A stretch of 64,000 bases of DNA from Acidovorax sp. Leaf78. Lineage in GTDB: Bacteria; Pseudomonadota; Gammaproteobacteria; Burkholderiales; Burkholderiaceae_C. The stretch is from contig NZ_LMLZ01000003.1 of NCBI RefSeq assembly GCF_001422735.1, positions 62,001-126,000 on the forward strand, read 5' to 3'. Position 1 is the stretch's first letter. Each line of letters starts with the position of its first letter. A program made the translations under genes and the position numbers. Below are positions 46,923-55,533 of the stretch, piece by piece. Below the pieces are notes generated by a model that was not told the DNA's origin, searched no databases, and was given only the letters and a program-made list of their open reading frames with translations.

Positions 46923-47687
46923 CTACCGTGGTGCCATGCGCAGGGCGCCGTCGAGGCGGATGACTTCGCCATTCAGGTGCCCGTTGGTCACGATGTGGCA
47001 GGCCAGCTCGGCAAACTCCTCGGGCTTGCCCAGGCGCGGGGGGAAGGGGATGCTCGCGGCCAGCGACTGCTGCACGGCCTCGGGCAGCTCCTTCATCAGC
47101 GGCGTGGCGAACAGGCCGGGCGCCACGGTGCACACGCGGATGCCGTGCTGCGCCAGGTCGCGCGCCATCGGCAGCGTCATGCCCACGAGGCCGCCCTTGG
47201 AGGCGCTGTACGCCTGCTGGCCCACCTGCCCGTCGAACGCGGCGGCCGAGGCGGTGAACATCATCACGCCGCGCTCGCCATTGGGCAGTGCGTCGAGCTT
47301 GGCGCAGGCGGCGGCGAACAGGCGGCTGACGTTGTAGCTGCCGATCAGGTTGATGGTGACGACGCGCGTGAAGTCCTCCAGCGGCGCAGCAGAGCCGTCG
47401 CGCTGCACGATGCGCTTGGCGCTGCCGATGCCGGCCACGTTCATCAGGATGCGCGCGGGGCCGTGGGCGGCAGCGGCCTTCTCCAGCGCAGCGGTGACGC
47501 TGGCGGGGTCGGTGATGTCACAGGCGCACGCCACGCCACCAATATCGGCCGCAACCTTCTCGGCCAGCTCGGCATTGCGGTCGAGCACGGCGACCTTGGC
47601 GCCCAGGCGGGCGAGTTCGCGGGCGGTGGCTTCACCGAGGCCCGATGCGCCGCCGGTCACGATGGCGGCTTGTCCTTGGATGTCCAT
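46923..47687 (-). CDS. SDR family dehydrogenase (3-hydroxyacyl-CoA dehydrogenase type 2-like)
   Basis: 254 residues. NAD-binding TGGASGLGEATA, NVAGI-type NVAGIGSAK, catalytic YSASKGGLVGMT and VAPGLFATPLM with C-terminal LNGEVIRLDGALRM, a pattern close to HSD17B10-type 3-hydroxyacyl-CoA dehydrogenases. In the cluster it would oxidise the 3-hydroxyacyl-CoA made by the enoyl-CoA hydratase. It lies 42 bp after the CoA-ligase gene, same strand. Confidence 0.88.
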   Translation of the reverse strand: MDIQGQAAIVTGGASGLGEATARELARLGAKVAVLDRNAELAEKVAADIGGVACACDITDPASVTAALEKAAAAHGPARILMNVAGIGSAKRIVQRDGSAAPLEDFTRVVTINLIGSYNVSRLFAAACAKLDALPNGERGVMMFTASAAAFDGQVGQQAYSASKGGLVGMTLPMARDLAQHGIRVCTVAPGLFATPLMKELPEAVQQSLAASIPFPPRLGKPEEFAELACHIVTNGHLNGEVIRLDGALRMAPR

Positions 47688-47729
47688 GCTGTGTGTCCTT
47701 GAGAAAAATGGTGGGTGTGTCTTGGGCGT

Positions 47730-49598
47730 TCAGTGGCGCGGCACCAGCGTGCCGGGCAGCGTGCCGCCGTGCAGTGCGTCCACCACGTCCGCGCGGTGTT
47801 GCAGCACGGCGCGCTGGTTGATGGAGCCCTTGTCGGTGACCTCGCCCTTGTCGAGCGAGGGCGGCTCGGCCATCAGGTGCGCACGGGCCACGCGGGTGGC
47901 GCTGCCGGTGGACTCTGCCGAAAGCTTGTCCAGCACCTGCTGGAAGTGCTGCTGCACCGGGGCGCTGGCCAGCACCTCGTGCAGGCTGGCGCTCTCGGGC
48001 AGGTCGCTGAGCGTGCGGATGGTGGGGGTGGGCACCAGCAGCGCGCCGATCTCTTTGAGGTTGATGCCGGTGATGACCGCGTCCTGCACGTAGGGCGCGC
48101 AGGCGGCGATGATCTTGGCGCGCATCGGCCCCACGCTCACGAAGGTGCCGGTGCTGAGCTTGAAGTCCTCGGCAATGCGGCCGTCGAACTTCAGGCCCTT
48201 GTTCAGGTCGTTCTCGTCGATCCACTTCACCGCGTCGCCCGAGCAGTAGAAGCCCTCGTCATCGAAGGCGTCGCGTGTGGCGTCGGCATTGCGCCAGTAG
48301 CCGGGCGTGATGTTGGGGCCGCGGTAGCGTACCTCGACCTTGCCGTCCACGGGCACGAGCTTCAATTCGAGCCCCGGCGTGGGCACGCCGATGTCGCCGG
48401 CCTGCACGTCGGGGCTGTTCACCGCCACGCAGAAGGGGCAGCCTTCGGTCATGCCCAGGCCCGTGTTCATCACGATGCGCTCGCCCACTTCGCGCTCGGC
48501 GCTGTCGAACAGCGAGTCCCAGATCGGCTGCGACAGCGCGGCTGCGGCAAAGAAGAACATCTTCACGCGGCTGAGCAGGTTCTTGCGCAGTTGCGCGTCG
48601 GTCTTCATGGTCTGCGCGATCACCTCGAAACCCGTGGGCACGTTGAAGTACACCGTGGGCGCGATCTCGCGCAGGTTGCGGATGGTCTCGGCCATGCCCT
48701 TGGGCGTGGGCTTGCCCTCGTCCAGGTAGAGCGTGCCGCCGTTGTAGATGACGATGCCGAAGTTGTGGTTGCCGCCGAAGGTGTGGTTCCACGGCAGCCA
48801 GTCCACCAGCACCAGGGGCTCTTCGGCCAGCACCGGCATCGACTGGTTCATCTGCTGCAGGTTGGCGGCCCACATGCCGTGCGTCACGATCACGGCCTTG
48901 GGCAGCTTGGTGGAGCCCGAGGTGAACATGAACTTGGCGATGCTGTCGGCCGTGATGGCGCCATGCGCCGCATCCACGGCCGGCGTGGCGGGGGTGGCCA
49001 GCAGGTCGCTGAAGGCCACGGTGCTGCGGCCCGGGATGCTGCCGGTGCCCAGCACCACCTTCACGTCGGCCGCCACGGTGGCCTCGATGGCGCGCGCGAA
49101 GCGCGTGGCGTCGCTCGCGAACACCAGGCCGGGGGTCAGGGTGTCCAGCACGTGGCGCAGCTTGTCGAAGTCCTGGCTGATGGTGGAGTACGCGGTGGAC
49201 ACGGTGCACTGCGGCACGCCGGCCACCAGGCAGCCCAGCGACAGCAGCGCGTGGTCCAGGTCGTTCTCGCTCAGGATGGCCACGGGGCGCTCGGCGCTCA
49301 GGTGCATGTCGAGCAGGGCCTGGGCAATGCTGCGCGCGGCCTGCCAGGCCTGGCCGTAGGTGATGTGGCGCCACTCGCCCAGGCTGCCGTCGGCGTTCTT
49401 CACGCGCTGGGCCATCCAGGTGCGGTCGGGCACGGTCTGGGCCCAGTGCGCGAGCCGGTCGGTCAGGCGCAGCGGGTAGGCCTCCAGGTCCTGCGTGGCC
49501 CGCACATAGACGACGCCGTTGTCTGCCTGGCGGGTGCTGACTTCGGTCACGCCGAAGCGCAGCGGCCGGTAGCGGGGGGAGGGGTTGGTTGCCGTCAT
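47730..49598 (-). CDS. Feruloyl-CoA synthase-like AMP-binding ligase
   Basis: It activates ferulate or a related hydroxycinnamate with ATP and CoA. The 622-residue protein has the AMP-binding core FMFTSGSTKLPKAVIVTHG, LPWNHTFGG, NTGLGMTEGCPF and GYWRNADATRDAFDDEGFYCSGD, and a C-terminal region (FDGRIAEDFKLSTGTFVSVGPMR) that is the mark of the longer feruloyl-CoA synthase type rather than the short Fcs. Substrate choice is inferred from this type and from the esterases nearby. First committed gene of the pathway, 53 bp after the hydratase gene. Confidence 0.85.
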   Translation of the reverse strand: MTATNPSPRYRPLRFGVTEVSTRQADNGVVYVRATQDLEAYPLRLTDRLAHWAQTVPDRTWMAQRVKNADGSLGEWRHITYGQAWQAARSIAQALLDMHLSAERPVAILSENDLDHALLSLGCLVAGVPQCTVSTAYSTISQDFDKLRHVLDTLTPGLVFASDATRFARAIEATVAADVKVVLGTGSIPGRSTVAFSDLLATPATPAVDAAHGAITADSIAKFMFTSGSTKLPKAVIVTHGMWAANLQQMNQSMPVLAEEPLVLVDWLPWNHTFGGNHNFGIVIYNGGTLYLDEGKPTPKGMAETIRNLREIAPTVYFNVPTGFEVIAQTMKTDAQLRKNLLSRVKMFFFAAAALSQPIWDSLFDSAEREVGERIVMNTGLGMTEGCPFCVAVNSPDVQAGDIGVPTPGLELKLVPVDGKVEVRYRGPNITPGYWRNADATRDAFDDEGFYCSGDAVKWIDENDLNKGLKFDGRIAEDFKLSTGTFVSVGPMRAKIIAACAPYVQDAVITGINLKEIGALLVPTPTIRTLSDLPESASLHEVLASAPVQQHFQQVLDKLSAESTGSATRVARAHLMAEPPSLDKGEVTDKGSINQRAVLQHRADVVDALHGGTLPGTLVPRH

Positions 49599-49651
49599 GG
49601 AAAAGCGTCTCGGTGGGGCTGGGGTGGCGCCGTGGGGAGCGTGTCGGTCGG

Positions 49652-50443
49652 TCAGTCCTTCTTGACCTTGGCGGCCTTGCCGTCGAGGAAGGCGCGCACA
49701 CGCGCCTTGGCCTCGGGGGCGCTCTGGGCGATGGCGGCCATCATGGCTTCGGTCATCAGGCCCTGGTCCGACGGCTGTTCGGCGATGCGCGGCAGCGCGT
49801 GCATCAGCGCGTAGTTGGTCAGCGGCGCGTTCTGCGCAATGCGCTGGGCCAGCTCGAAGGCCTTGTCGAACGCCGTGCCGGTGGGCACGAGGTACTGCGC
49901 AAAGCCCACGCGCTCGCCGTCCACCGCGTTGTAGACGCGGCCGGTCATCATCATGTCGGTCATGCGCGCCGTGCCGATCAGGCGCGGAATGCGCACCGCG
50001 CCGCCACCGCCCACGAAGATGCCGCGCGAGCCTTCGGGCAGCGCGTAGAAGGTCGATTCATCGGCCACGCGGATGTGGCAGGCGCTGGCCAGCTCCAGGC
50101 CGCCGCCCACCACCGCACCGTGCAGCGCGGCCACCACGGGCACGGGGCCGAACTGCACGCGGTCCAGCGCCGCATGCCACATGCGCGAGTGGTGCAGGCC
50201 CTGGCCGGCATCGCGCTCTTTCAGTTCGGACAGGTCCAGGCCCGAGCAGAAATGGTCGCCTTCGCCATCGATCACGGCCGCGCCCACGGTGGCGGGCAGG
50301 TTGTCCATCACGTCCCGCAGCGCCAGGATCAGGCCGTCGTTCAGGGCATTGCGCTTGGCAGGGCGGGACAGGCGGATGACCGCGATGTCCTCGCGTTCGC
50401 CGCGGATTTCGAGGGAGATGTCGGAGTGCTTGGTCATGGTCAT
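49652..50443 (-). CDS. Crotonase/enoyl-CoA hydratase family protein
   Basis: 263 residues with CoA-binding NALNDGLILALRD, oxyanion hole GDHFCSGLDLSEL and VAALHGAVVGGGLELASA, and a EGSRGIFVGGGGAVRIPRLIG segment. It does not resemble the feruloyl-CoA hydratase/lyase (Ech) that cleaves to vanillin, so a plain hydration in a beta-oxidation route is more likely. It is the first gene of the leftward unit, divergent from the thiolases, with ATG starts at 50443 and 50437. Confidence 0.85.
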   Translation of the reverse strand: MTMTKHSDISLEIRGEREDIAVIRLSRPAKRNALNDGLILALRDVMDNLPATVGAAVIDGEGDHFCSGLDLSELKERDAGQGLHHSRMWHAALDRVQFGPVPVVAALHGAVVGGGLELASACHIRVADESTFYALPEGSRGIFVGGGGAVRIPRLIGTARMTDMMMTGRVYNAVDGERVGFAQYLVPTGTAFDKAFELAQRIAQNAPLTNYALMHALPRIAEQPSDQGLMTEAMMAAIAQSAPEAKARVRAFLDGKAAKVKKD

Positions 50444-50467
50444 CGAGGTGAGTTGGAGAAATTATGG

Positions 50468-50566
50468 TTATCAAAAATAACTAAAACAAGGCCGTGCAGG
50501 CGGTCTTTGCTAGGTGCTTTCCCTAGCTTTTCCAGGGACTCATATGATTATGATAAATAACTAAAA
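50468..50566. promoter_or_regulatory. Two near-identical 19-bp repeats in the divergent promoter region
   Basis: TTATCAAAAATAACTAAAA (50468-50486) and TTATGATAAATAACTAAAA (50548-50566) are direct repeats differing at two positions, 80 bp apart, one near each divergent start. They are AT-rich islands in GC-rich DNA and are likely operators for the MarR regulator encoded at 54856. Confidence 0.55.
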
Positions 50567-50594
50567 TGGCACCGATTCACAGCAAGGACCCGTC

Positions 50595-51809
50595 ATGAAC
50601 GCCTTCATCCCCTACGGTATCTACTGGTCGTCCCCGTTTGCCAAGTGGCAGGGCTCGCTGGCCAACCTCAACGCGCTGCCGCTGGCGGCCACCGTGGGCA
50701 AGCAAGCGCTGGCCGCGCGCGGGTACGACCTGTCGGCGGTGGACCTGGCGATCCTCGGCATCACCAACCCGCAAAAGGGCAGCTTCTATGGCCTGCCCTG
50801 GGTCACCGGCCTCATGGGCATCGACCGCGTGGCCGGCCCCACGGTGCAGCAGGCCTGCGCCACCAGTGTGCGCGCGCTGCAGATGGCCGCGCAAGAAGTG
50901 GCTTGCGGCACTGCCACCAGCGCCCTGCTGGTGATGGCGGACCGCCAGTCCAACGGCCCGGTGGTGTACTACCCCGATTCGAGCGGCACCGGCGGCTACG
51001 GCATCACCGAGCACTGGGTGCCCGACAACATGGGCCACGACCCGTATGCCAAGAACCCCATGCTGCAGACCGGCGAAAACGTGGCGGCGCGCTATGGCAT
51101 CAGCACCGAAGAGCAGCACGCGCTCAAGCTGCACCGCTACACGCAGTACCAGGCCGCGCTGGCCGATGACCGTGCCTTTCAAAAGCGCTACATGGCCGAT
51201 GTACCGGTCACTGATTCGAAGTTCCGCAAGCAGACCGGCACGCTCAGCGCCGACGAAGGCATCTTCCCCACCACCGCAGAAGGTCTGGCCAAGCTCAAGC
51301 CGGTGAAAGAAGGCGGCACCGTGACCTTCGGCGGCCAGACGCACCCAGCCGACGGCAACGCGGGCGCCATCGTCACCACGCGCGACCGGGCGCGCGCAGC
51401 GTCCATCGATGCGAGCATCGAGGTCGAGATCCTGGGCTTCGGCATGTCGCGGGTGGAAGCCGGCTTCATGCCCATGGCACCGTCGCCGGCGGCGTTCAAT
51501 GCGCTCAAGCACGCGGGCCTGTCCATCGCCGATGTGCACGCCATCAAGACGCACAACCCGTTCGCGGTGAACGACATCGCGCTGGCGCGCGACACCGGCT
51601 TTGCGTGGGAGCGCATGAACAACTACGGCAGCTCCATCATCTGGGGCCACCCGCAGGCGCCCACCGGGATGCGCGCCATCATCGAACTCATCGAAGAGCT
51701 GGTGCTGCGCGGCGGCGGCGTGGGCCTGTTCACCGGCTGCGCCGCGGGCGACACCGGCTACGCCACCGTGCTGCGCGTGACGGACAGCAAAACCACTTCC
51801 AAGGCCTGA
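50595..51809 (+). CDS. Thiolase family protein, 1 of 2
   Basis: 404 residues. Nucleophile C88 in QQACATSVRAL; THNPFAVNDIALARDTG; the histidine loop GSSIIWGHPQAPTGMR and late cysteine GLFTGCAAGDTGYA, so all thiolase residues are present. It cleaves a 3-ketoacyl-CoA or condenses acetyl-CoA; in this cluster cleavage of the aromatic 3-ketoacyl-CoA is expected. It is the first rightward gene, and its stop is two bases from the next start. Confidence 0.88.
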   Translation: MNAFIPYGIYWSSPFAKWQGSLANLNALPLAATVGKQALAARGYDLSAVDLAILGITNPQKGSFYGLPWVTGLMGIDRVAGPTVQQACATSVRALQMAAQEVACGTATSALLVMADRQSNGPVVYYPDSSGTGGYGITEHWVPDNMGHDPYAKNPMLQTGENVAARYGISTEEQHALKLHRYTQYQAALADDRAFQKRYMADVPVTDSKFRKQTGTLSADEGIFPTTAEGLAKLKPVKEGGTVTFGGQTHPADGNAGAIVTTRDRARAASIDASIEVEILGFGMSRVEAGFMPMAPSPAAFNALKHAGLSIADVHAIKTHNPFAVNDIALARDTGFAWERMNNYGSSIIWGHPQAPTGMRAIIELIEELVLRGGGVGLFTGCAAGDTGYATVLRVTDSKTTSKA

Positions 51810-51811
51810 CC

Positions 51812-53065
51812 ATGACGACCGCTTCGACAAGCTCTTTCTCCGCCCTCTTGAACGCCTGGCTGGTGGACGGCGTGCGCACGCCCATGGTCGACTACTGCGG
51901 GCCGCTCGGGCATGTGTCGCCCACCGACATGGGCATCAAGGTGGCCCGCGCCGTGCTGGAGCGCGCCGGCGTGCCTGCGGCCGACGTGAACTCGGTCATC
52001 ACCGGGTCGATGGCGCAGGCCGACTTCGACGTCTTCGTGCTGCCGCGCCACATCGGCCTGTATGCAGGCGTGCCGCAAGCGGTGCCGGCCATCCTGGTGC
52101 AGCGCATCTGCGGCACGGGCTTCGAGCTGTTCCGCCAGGCTGCGGACCAGATCGCGCTCGGCTATGCCGACGTGGCGCTGGTGGTGGGCACCGAGTCCAT
52201 GACGCGCAACCCGATCGCCGCGTACACGCACCGCACGGGCTTCAAGCTCGGTGCGCCGGTGGAGTTCAAAGACTTTTTGATGGAGGCGCTGATCGACACC
52301 GCAGGCCCCGTCACGATGATCGAGACCGCCGAGAACCTGGCCAAAAAATACGGCATCACCCGCGAAGACGTGGACGCGTACGCGGCCCGTTCGTTCGAGC
52401 TGGCGCTCAAGGCGCAGGCCGATGGCTTTCTGGCCGGCGAGATCGTGCCGGTGACGAGCGAGAAGTTCGAGCTGGCAGGCTACGCCACGCGCGGCATCAC
52501 GCTGCCGCGCAAGGTGGCGCAGCTCGACCGCGACACGCACCCGCGCCCCTCGCCCATCGAGGCGCTGGCGGGGCTGCGCACGGTGTACCCCGGCGGCGTG
52601 CAGACGGCGGGCAACAGCTCGGCCCTGGTCGATGCGGCCGTGGGCGCCGTGGTGGCCAGCGATGCGTATGTGCAGCGGCGCGGCCTCAAACCCCTGGCGC
52701 GCCTGCGCGGTGCGGCTGCCGTCGGTGTGGCGCCCGAATTCATGGGCATCGGCCCCGCACCTGCCATTCGCGCGCTGCTGGCGCGCACCGGGCTCACGCT
52801 GGATGACATCGGCCTGTTTGAAATCAACGAAGCGCAGGGCGCGCAGACCATCGCCGTGGAGCGCGAACTGGGCCTCGACCGCGACAAGCTCAACGTGAAC
52901 GGCGGCGCGATTGCGCTGGGCCATCCCTTGGCCGCCACCGGCGTGCGCCTGACGGTGACCCTGGCGCGCGAGCTGCGCCGCCGCGGCCTGCGCTACGGCA
53001 TCTCGAGCGCCTGCGTGGGCGGCGGGCAGGGCATGGCGCTGCTGATCGAGAACCCCGACGCCTGA
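51812..53065 (+). CDS. Thiolase family protein, 2 of 2 (acetyl-CoA acetyltransferase-like)
   Basis: 417 residues. Nucleophile C100 in QRICGTGFEL, NEAQGAQTIA, NVNGGAIALGHPLAATG and SSACVGGGQGMALL, a complete thiolase. ATG 51812 is chosen because the upstream extension is another frame of the first thiolase. The two thiolases are only distantly alike, so they may act on different chain positions or form a mixed complex. Confidence 0.88.
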   Translation: MTTASTSSFSALLNAWLVDGVRTPMVDYCGPLGHVSPTDMGIKVARAVLERAGVPAADVNSVITGSMAQADFDVFVLPRHIGLYAGVPQAVPAILVQRICGTGFELFRQAADQIALGYADVALVVGTESMTRNPIAAYTHRTGFKLGAPVEFKDFLMEALIDTAGPVTMIETAENLAKKYGITREDVDAYAARSFELALKAQADGFLAGEIVPVTSEKFELAGYATRGITLPRKVAQLDRDTHPRPSPIEALAGLRTVYPGGVQTAGNSSALVDAAVGAVVASDAYVQRRGLKPLARLRGAAAVGVAPEFMGIGPAPAIRALLARTGLTLDDIGLFEINEAQGAQTIAVERELGLDRDKLNVNGGAIALGHPLAATGVRLTVTLARELRRRGLRYGISSACVGGGQGMALLIENPDA

Positions 53066-53100
53066 ACCAGTCATCCCCTTATTTCGCAAGAGCACACACC

Positions 53101-54672
53101 ATGAAAATCATCACCGCCGCTGAAGCCGGGGCCCTGATCCCCGACAACGCCACCATCTTCCTGGGCGGCCTGGCCGTCTCCAGCCTGCCCGAGGAAGTGC
53201 TCAAGGGCGTGGAAAAGAATTTCCTCGACACCGGCCACCCGAAGAACGTGACCACCTGGGCCTGCGGCGCCATCGGCAACAGCAAGGACGCGGGCATGGT
53301 GCACTTTGCCCACCCGGGCATGATCAAGCGCACGGTGGCCGGCCACTTCGGCCAGACCGGCGCCGAGATGATGAAGATGGTCTTCGACGGCGAGGTCGAG
53401 GCCTACAACTTCCCGCAGGGCAGCCTGTCGCACCTCACGCGCCACATCGCCAGCCGCAGCCCCGGGCTGCTGACTAAGGTGGGCCTGGGCACGTTTGTGG
53501 ACCCGCGCATCGAAGGCGGCAAGCTCAACAGCAAGTCCACCGAAGACCTGGTCAAGCTGGTGGAGTTCAACGGCGAGGAATGGCTGTTCTATCCCGCGCC
53601 CAAGGTCGATGTGGCCATCATCCGCGGCACGCTGGCCGATGAGAACGGCAACATCACGCTGGACAAGGAAGGCGTGCTGCTCGAGCAGATCAACATCGCC
53701 CACGCGGCCAAGGCCAGCGGCGGCATCGTGATCGCGCAGGTGGAGCGCATCGTGAAGGCCGGCAGCCTGCACCCCAAATCGGTCAAGGTGCCGGGCGTGT
53801 CGGTGGACTACGTGGTGGTCAGCCAGCCCGAGAACCACATGCAGACCATCACCACGCAGTTCAACCCCGCGCTGTGTGGCGATGTGCGCGTGCCGCTCAA
53901 TTCGCTGGCGCCCATGCCGCTGGACGAGCGCAAGGTGATCGCGCGCCGCACGGCGCTGGAGCTCACGCCGGGCGCCATCACCAACCTGGGCATCGGCATC
54001 CCCGCGGGCGTGCCGTCGGTGGCGGCGGAAGAGGGCGTGTCCGACCAGTTCACGCTGAGCGTGGAAAGCGGCATCACCGGCGGCATCCCGGCGCAGCTGG
54101 GGGACTTCGGCACTGCCTACAACGCCGATGCGATCATCGAGCAGTCGCTGCAGTTCGACTTCTATGACGGCGGCGGTCTGGACGCGAGCTTCCTGGGCCT
54201 GGCGCAGGCCGACAACCACGGCAACGTGAACGTGAGCAAGTTCAACGGCCGGCCCGTGGGCTGCGGCGGTTTTGTGAACATCACGCGGTCCACCAAGCAC
54301 CTGGTGTTCTGCGGCACCTTCACCGCGGGCGGGCTGGAGGTGAAGGTGGCTGATGGGACGCTCACTATCGTCAAGGAAGGCCGCTCGCACAAGTTCATTG
54401 AGAAGGTCGAGCAGATCACCTTCAACGGCCTGGACGCTGCGCAGCGCGAGCAGAACGTGCTGTTCGTCACCGAGCGCGCCGTGTTCCACCTGACCACCGA
54501 AGGCCTGGAGCTGACGGAGATCGCGCCCGGCATCGACCTGGAACGCGACGTGCTGGCGCACATGGGCTTCAAGCCCATCATGCGCAACGTGAAGACCATG
54601 GACCCGGGCCTGTTCCGCGCGCAGTGGGGCGGCCTGGCGCAGGCCATGGCGGCGAAGGCTGCGCAGGGCTGA
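53101..54672 (+). CDS. Acyl-CoA:acetate/3-ketoacid CoA-transferase (fused alpha-beta)
   Basis: It moves CoA between acyl groups. The 523-residue protein fuses both subunits, as in YdiF/SCOT-like enzymes: N-terminal LIPDNATIFLGGLAVSSLPEEVL and middle ITNLGIGIPAGVPSVAAEEG, followed by the catalytic glutamate E322 in LSVESGITGG. It could activate the aromatic acid at the expense of another CoA thioester or recycle CoA from the end product. Last gene of the rightward unit, followed by a strong terminator. Confidence 0.88.
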   Translation: MKIITAAEAGALIPDNATIFLGGLAVSSLPEEVLKGVEKNFLDTGHPKNVTTWACGAIGNSKDAGMVHFAHPGMIKRTVAGHFGQTGAEMMKMVFDGEVEAYNFPQGSLSHLTRHIASRSPGLLTKVGLGTFVDPRIEGGKLNSKSTEDLVKLVEFNGEEWLFYPAPKVDVAIIRGTLADENGNITLDKEGVLLEQINIAHAAKASGGIVIAQVERIVKAGSLHPKSVKVPGVSVDYVVVSQPENHMQTITTQFNPALCGDVRVPLNSLAPMPLDERKVIARRTALELTPGAITNLGIGIPAGVPSVAAEEGVSDQFTLSVESGITGGIPAQLGDFGTAYNADAIIEQSLQFDFYDGGGLDASFLGLAQADNHGNVNVSKFNGRPVGCGGFVNITRSTKHLVFCGTFTAGGLEVKVADGTLTIVKEGRSHKFIEKVEQITFNGLDAAQREQNVLFVTERAVFHLTTEGLELTEIAPGIDLERDVLAHMGFKPIMRNVKTMDPGLFRAQWGGLAQAMAAKAAQG

Positions 54673-54735
54673 GGGGCGTTCACGCCCTGGCGCTGGTCGG
54701 CGGCATGGGCCGGGCCCGGCGCCAACACCAACAAA

Positions 54736-54777
54736 GCAAAAAGCCAGCGGCCCAGGGAGGGCGCGCTGGCTTTTTGC
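54736..54777. terminator. Bidirectional terminator between CoA-transferase and MarR genes
   Basis: 14-bp perfect arms GCAAAAAGCCAGCG and CGCTGGCTTTTTGC around a GC-rich loop, with A- and T-runs on both sides, so it can stop transcription from either direction of these convergent genes. Confidence 0.88.
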
Positions 54778-54855
54778 CTTGCTGGGCTGCCGCTGCGGTG
54801 CGGCTGTGGGGCCCTGTGCCCCTGTGGCCGTGTGGCCGTGCCCCCAGCCCGCGCG

Positions 54856-55371
54856 CTACGAAGCGCTTTGCGTGTAGACCTTCTGCAGCAGCCGGATCAG
54901 CGTGGTGCGCTCGGCGGCGGTCAGTCTGGCGGTGGCGTCCACCTCCAGCTGCGCGGCGGTCTGCTCGGCCTGGGCGGTCAGCTCGGCCCCTGCGGGCGTG
55001 AGGTGCACGCCCATCGCACGGCCGTCGCTCGGGTGCGGGCGGCGCTCGATCAGGCCGCGCCGCTCCAGCGCGGCGATCAACCCCACCAGGTTGGGCGGCA
55101 GCACGTTGAGCGTGGCGCACAGCTGGCGCGACGTGATGCCCGGGTTGTGCGCCACCAGCGACAGCACCGAAAAATCCACCACCTTCAGGCGGTACACCGC
55201 CATGCGTTCCATGAAGACCTCGATCACGGCCAGCGACGCACGGCGCGCGTTGTAGCCCACCAGCGTGCGCAGAAAGCCCGTGTCCACCGACTCGGTGAAG
55301 GGCTCGGCCGAGGGGGTGGCGGGTGCTGCTGTAGCGGCGGCGGTTTTCTTGGAGGGGCGAGCGCTGGGCAT
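54856..55371 (-). CDS. MarR family transcriptional regulator
   Basis: 171 residues. A disordered Ala/Thr/Pro-rich N-terminus of about 25 residues is followed by a MarR winged helix (VVDFSVLSLVAHNPGITSRQLCATLNVLPPNLVGLIAALERRGLIERRPHPSDGRAMGVHLTPAG). MarR proteins often control hydroxycinnamate genes by sensing a CoA thioester. It lies at the edge of the cluster, convergent with the CoA-transferase, and is the only regulator in the region. Confidence 0.9.
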   Translation of the reverse strand: MPSARPSKKTAAATAAPATPSAEPFTESVDTGFLRTLVGYNARRASLAVIEVFMERMAVYRLKVVDFSVLSLVAHNPGITSRQLCATLNVLPPNLVGLIAALERRGLIERRPHPSDGRAMGVHLTPAGAELTAQAEQTAAQLEVDATARLTAAERTTLIRLLQKVYTQSAS

Positions 55372-55533
55372 GGGGCGATTGTGCGGAGTGGGGGGCGGGC
55401 CGGGGTCCGGCGCAAAGGCAGTGGTTGATGTAGATCAGGCCCTGCCGCAGGTTCTGGAAGCCTTGTTTGCTATGGATTTTATAGTTTTGGCAGGGTGAGG
55501 CCGTCGCTGCCGTGTCGGGGCCTCAGCGCAGTG

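Noticed and set aside
49652-50443. Feruloyl-CoA hydratase/lyase (vanillin-forming Ech)
   Set aside because: The sequence lacks the Ech-type blocks I know and fits a general enoyl-CoA hydratase better.
54680-55120. Second minus-strand frame next to the MarR gene
   Set aside because: It is an out-of-frame reading of the MarR gene and the terminator region.
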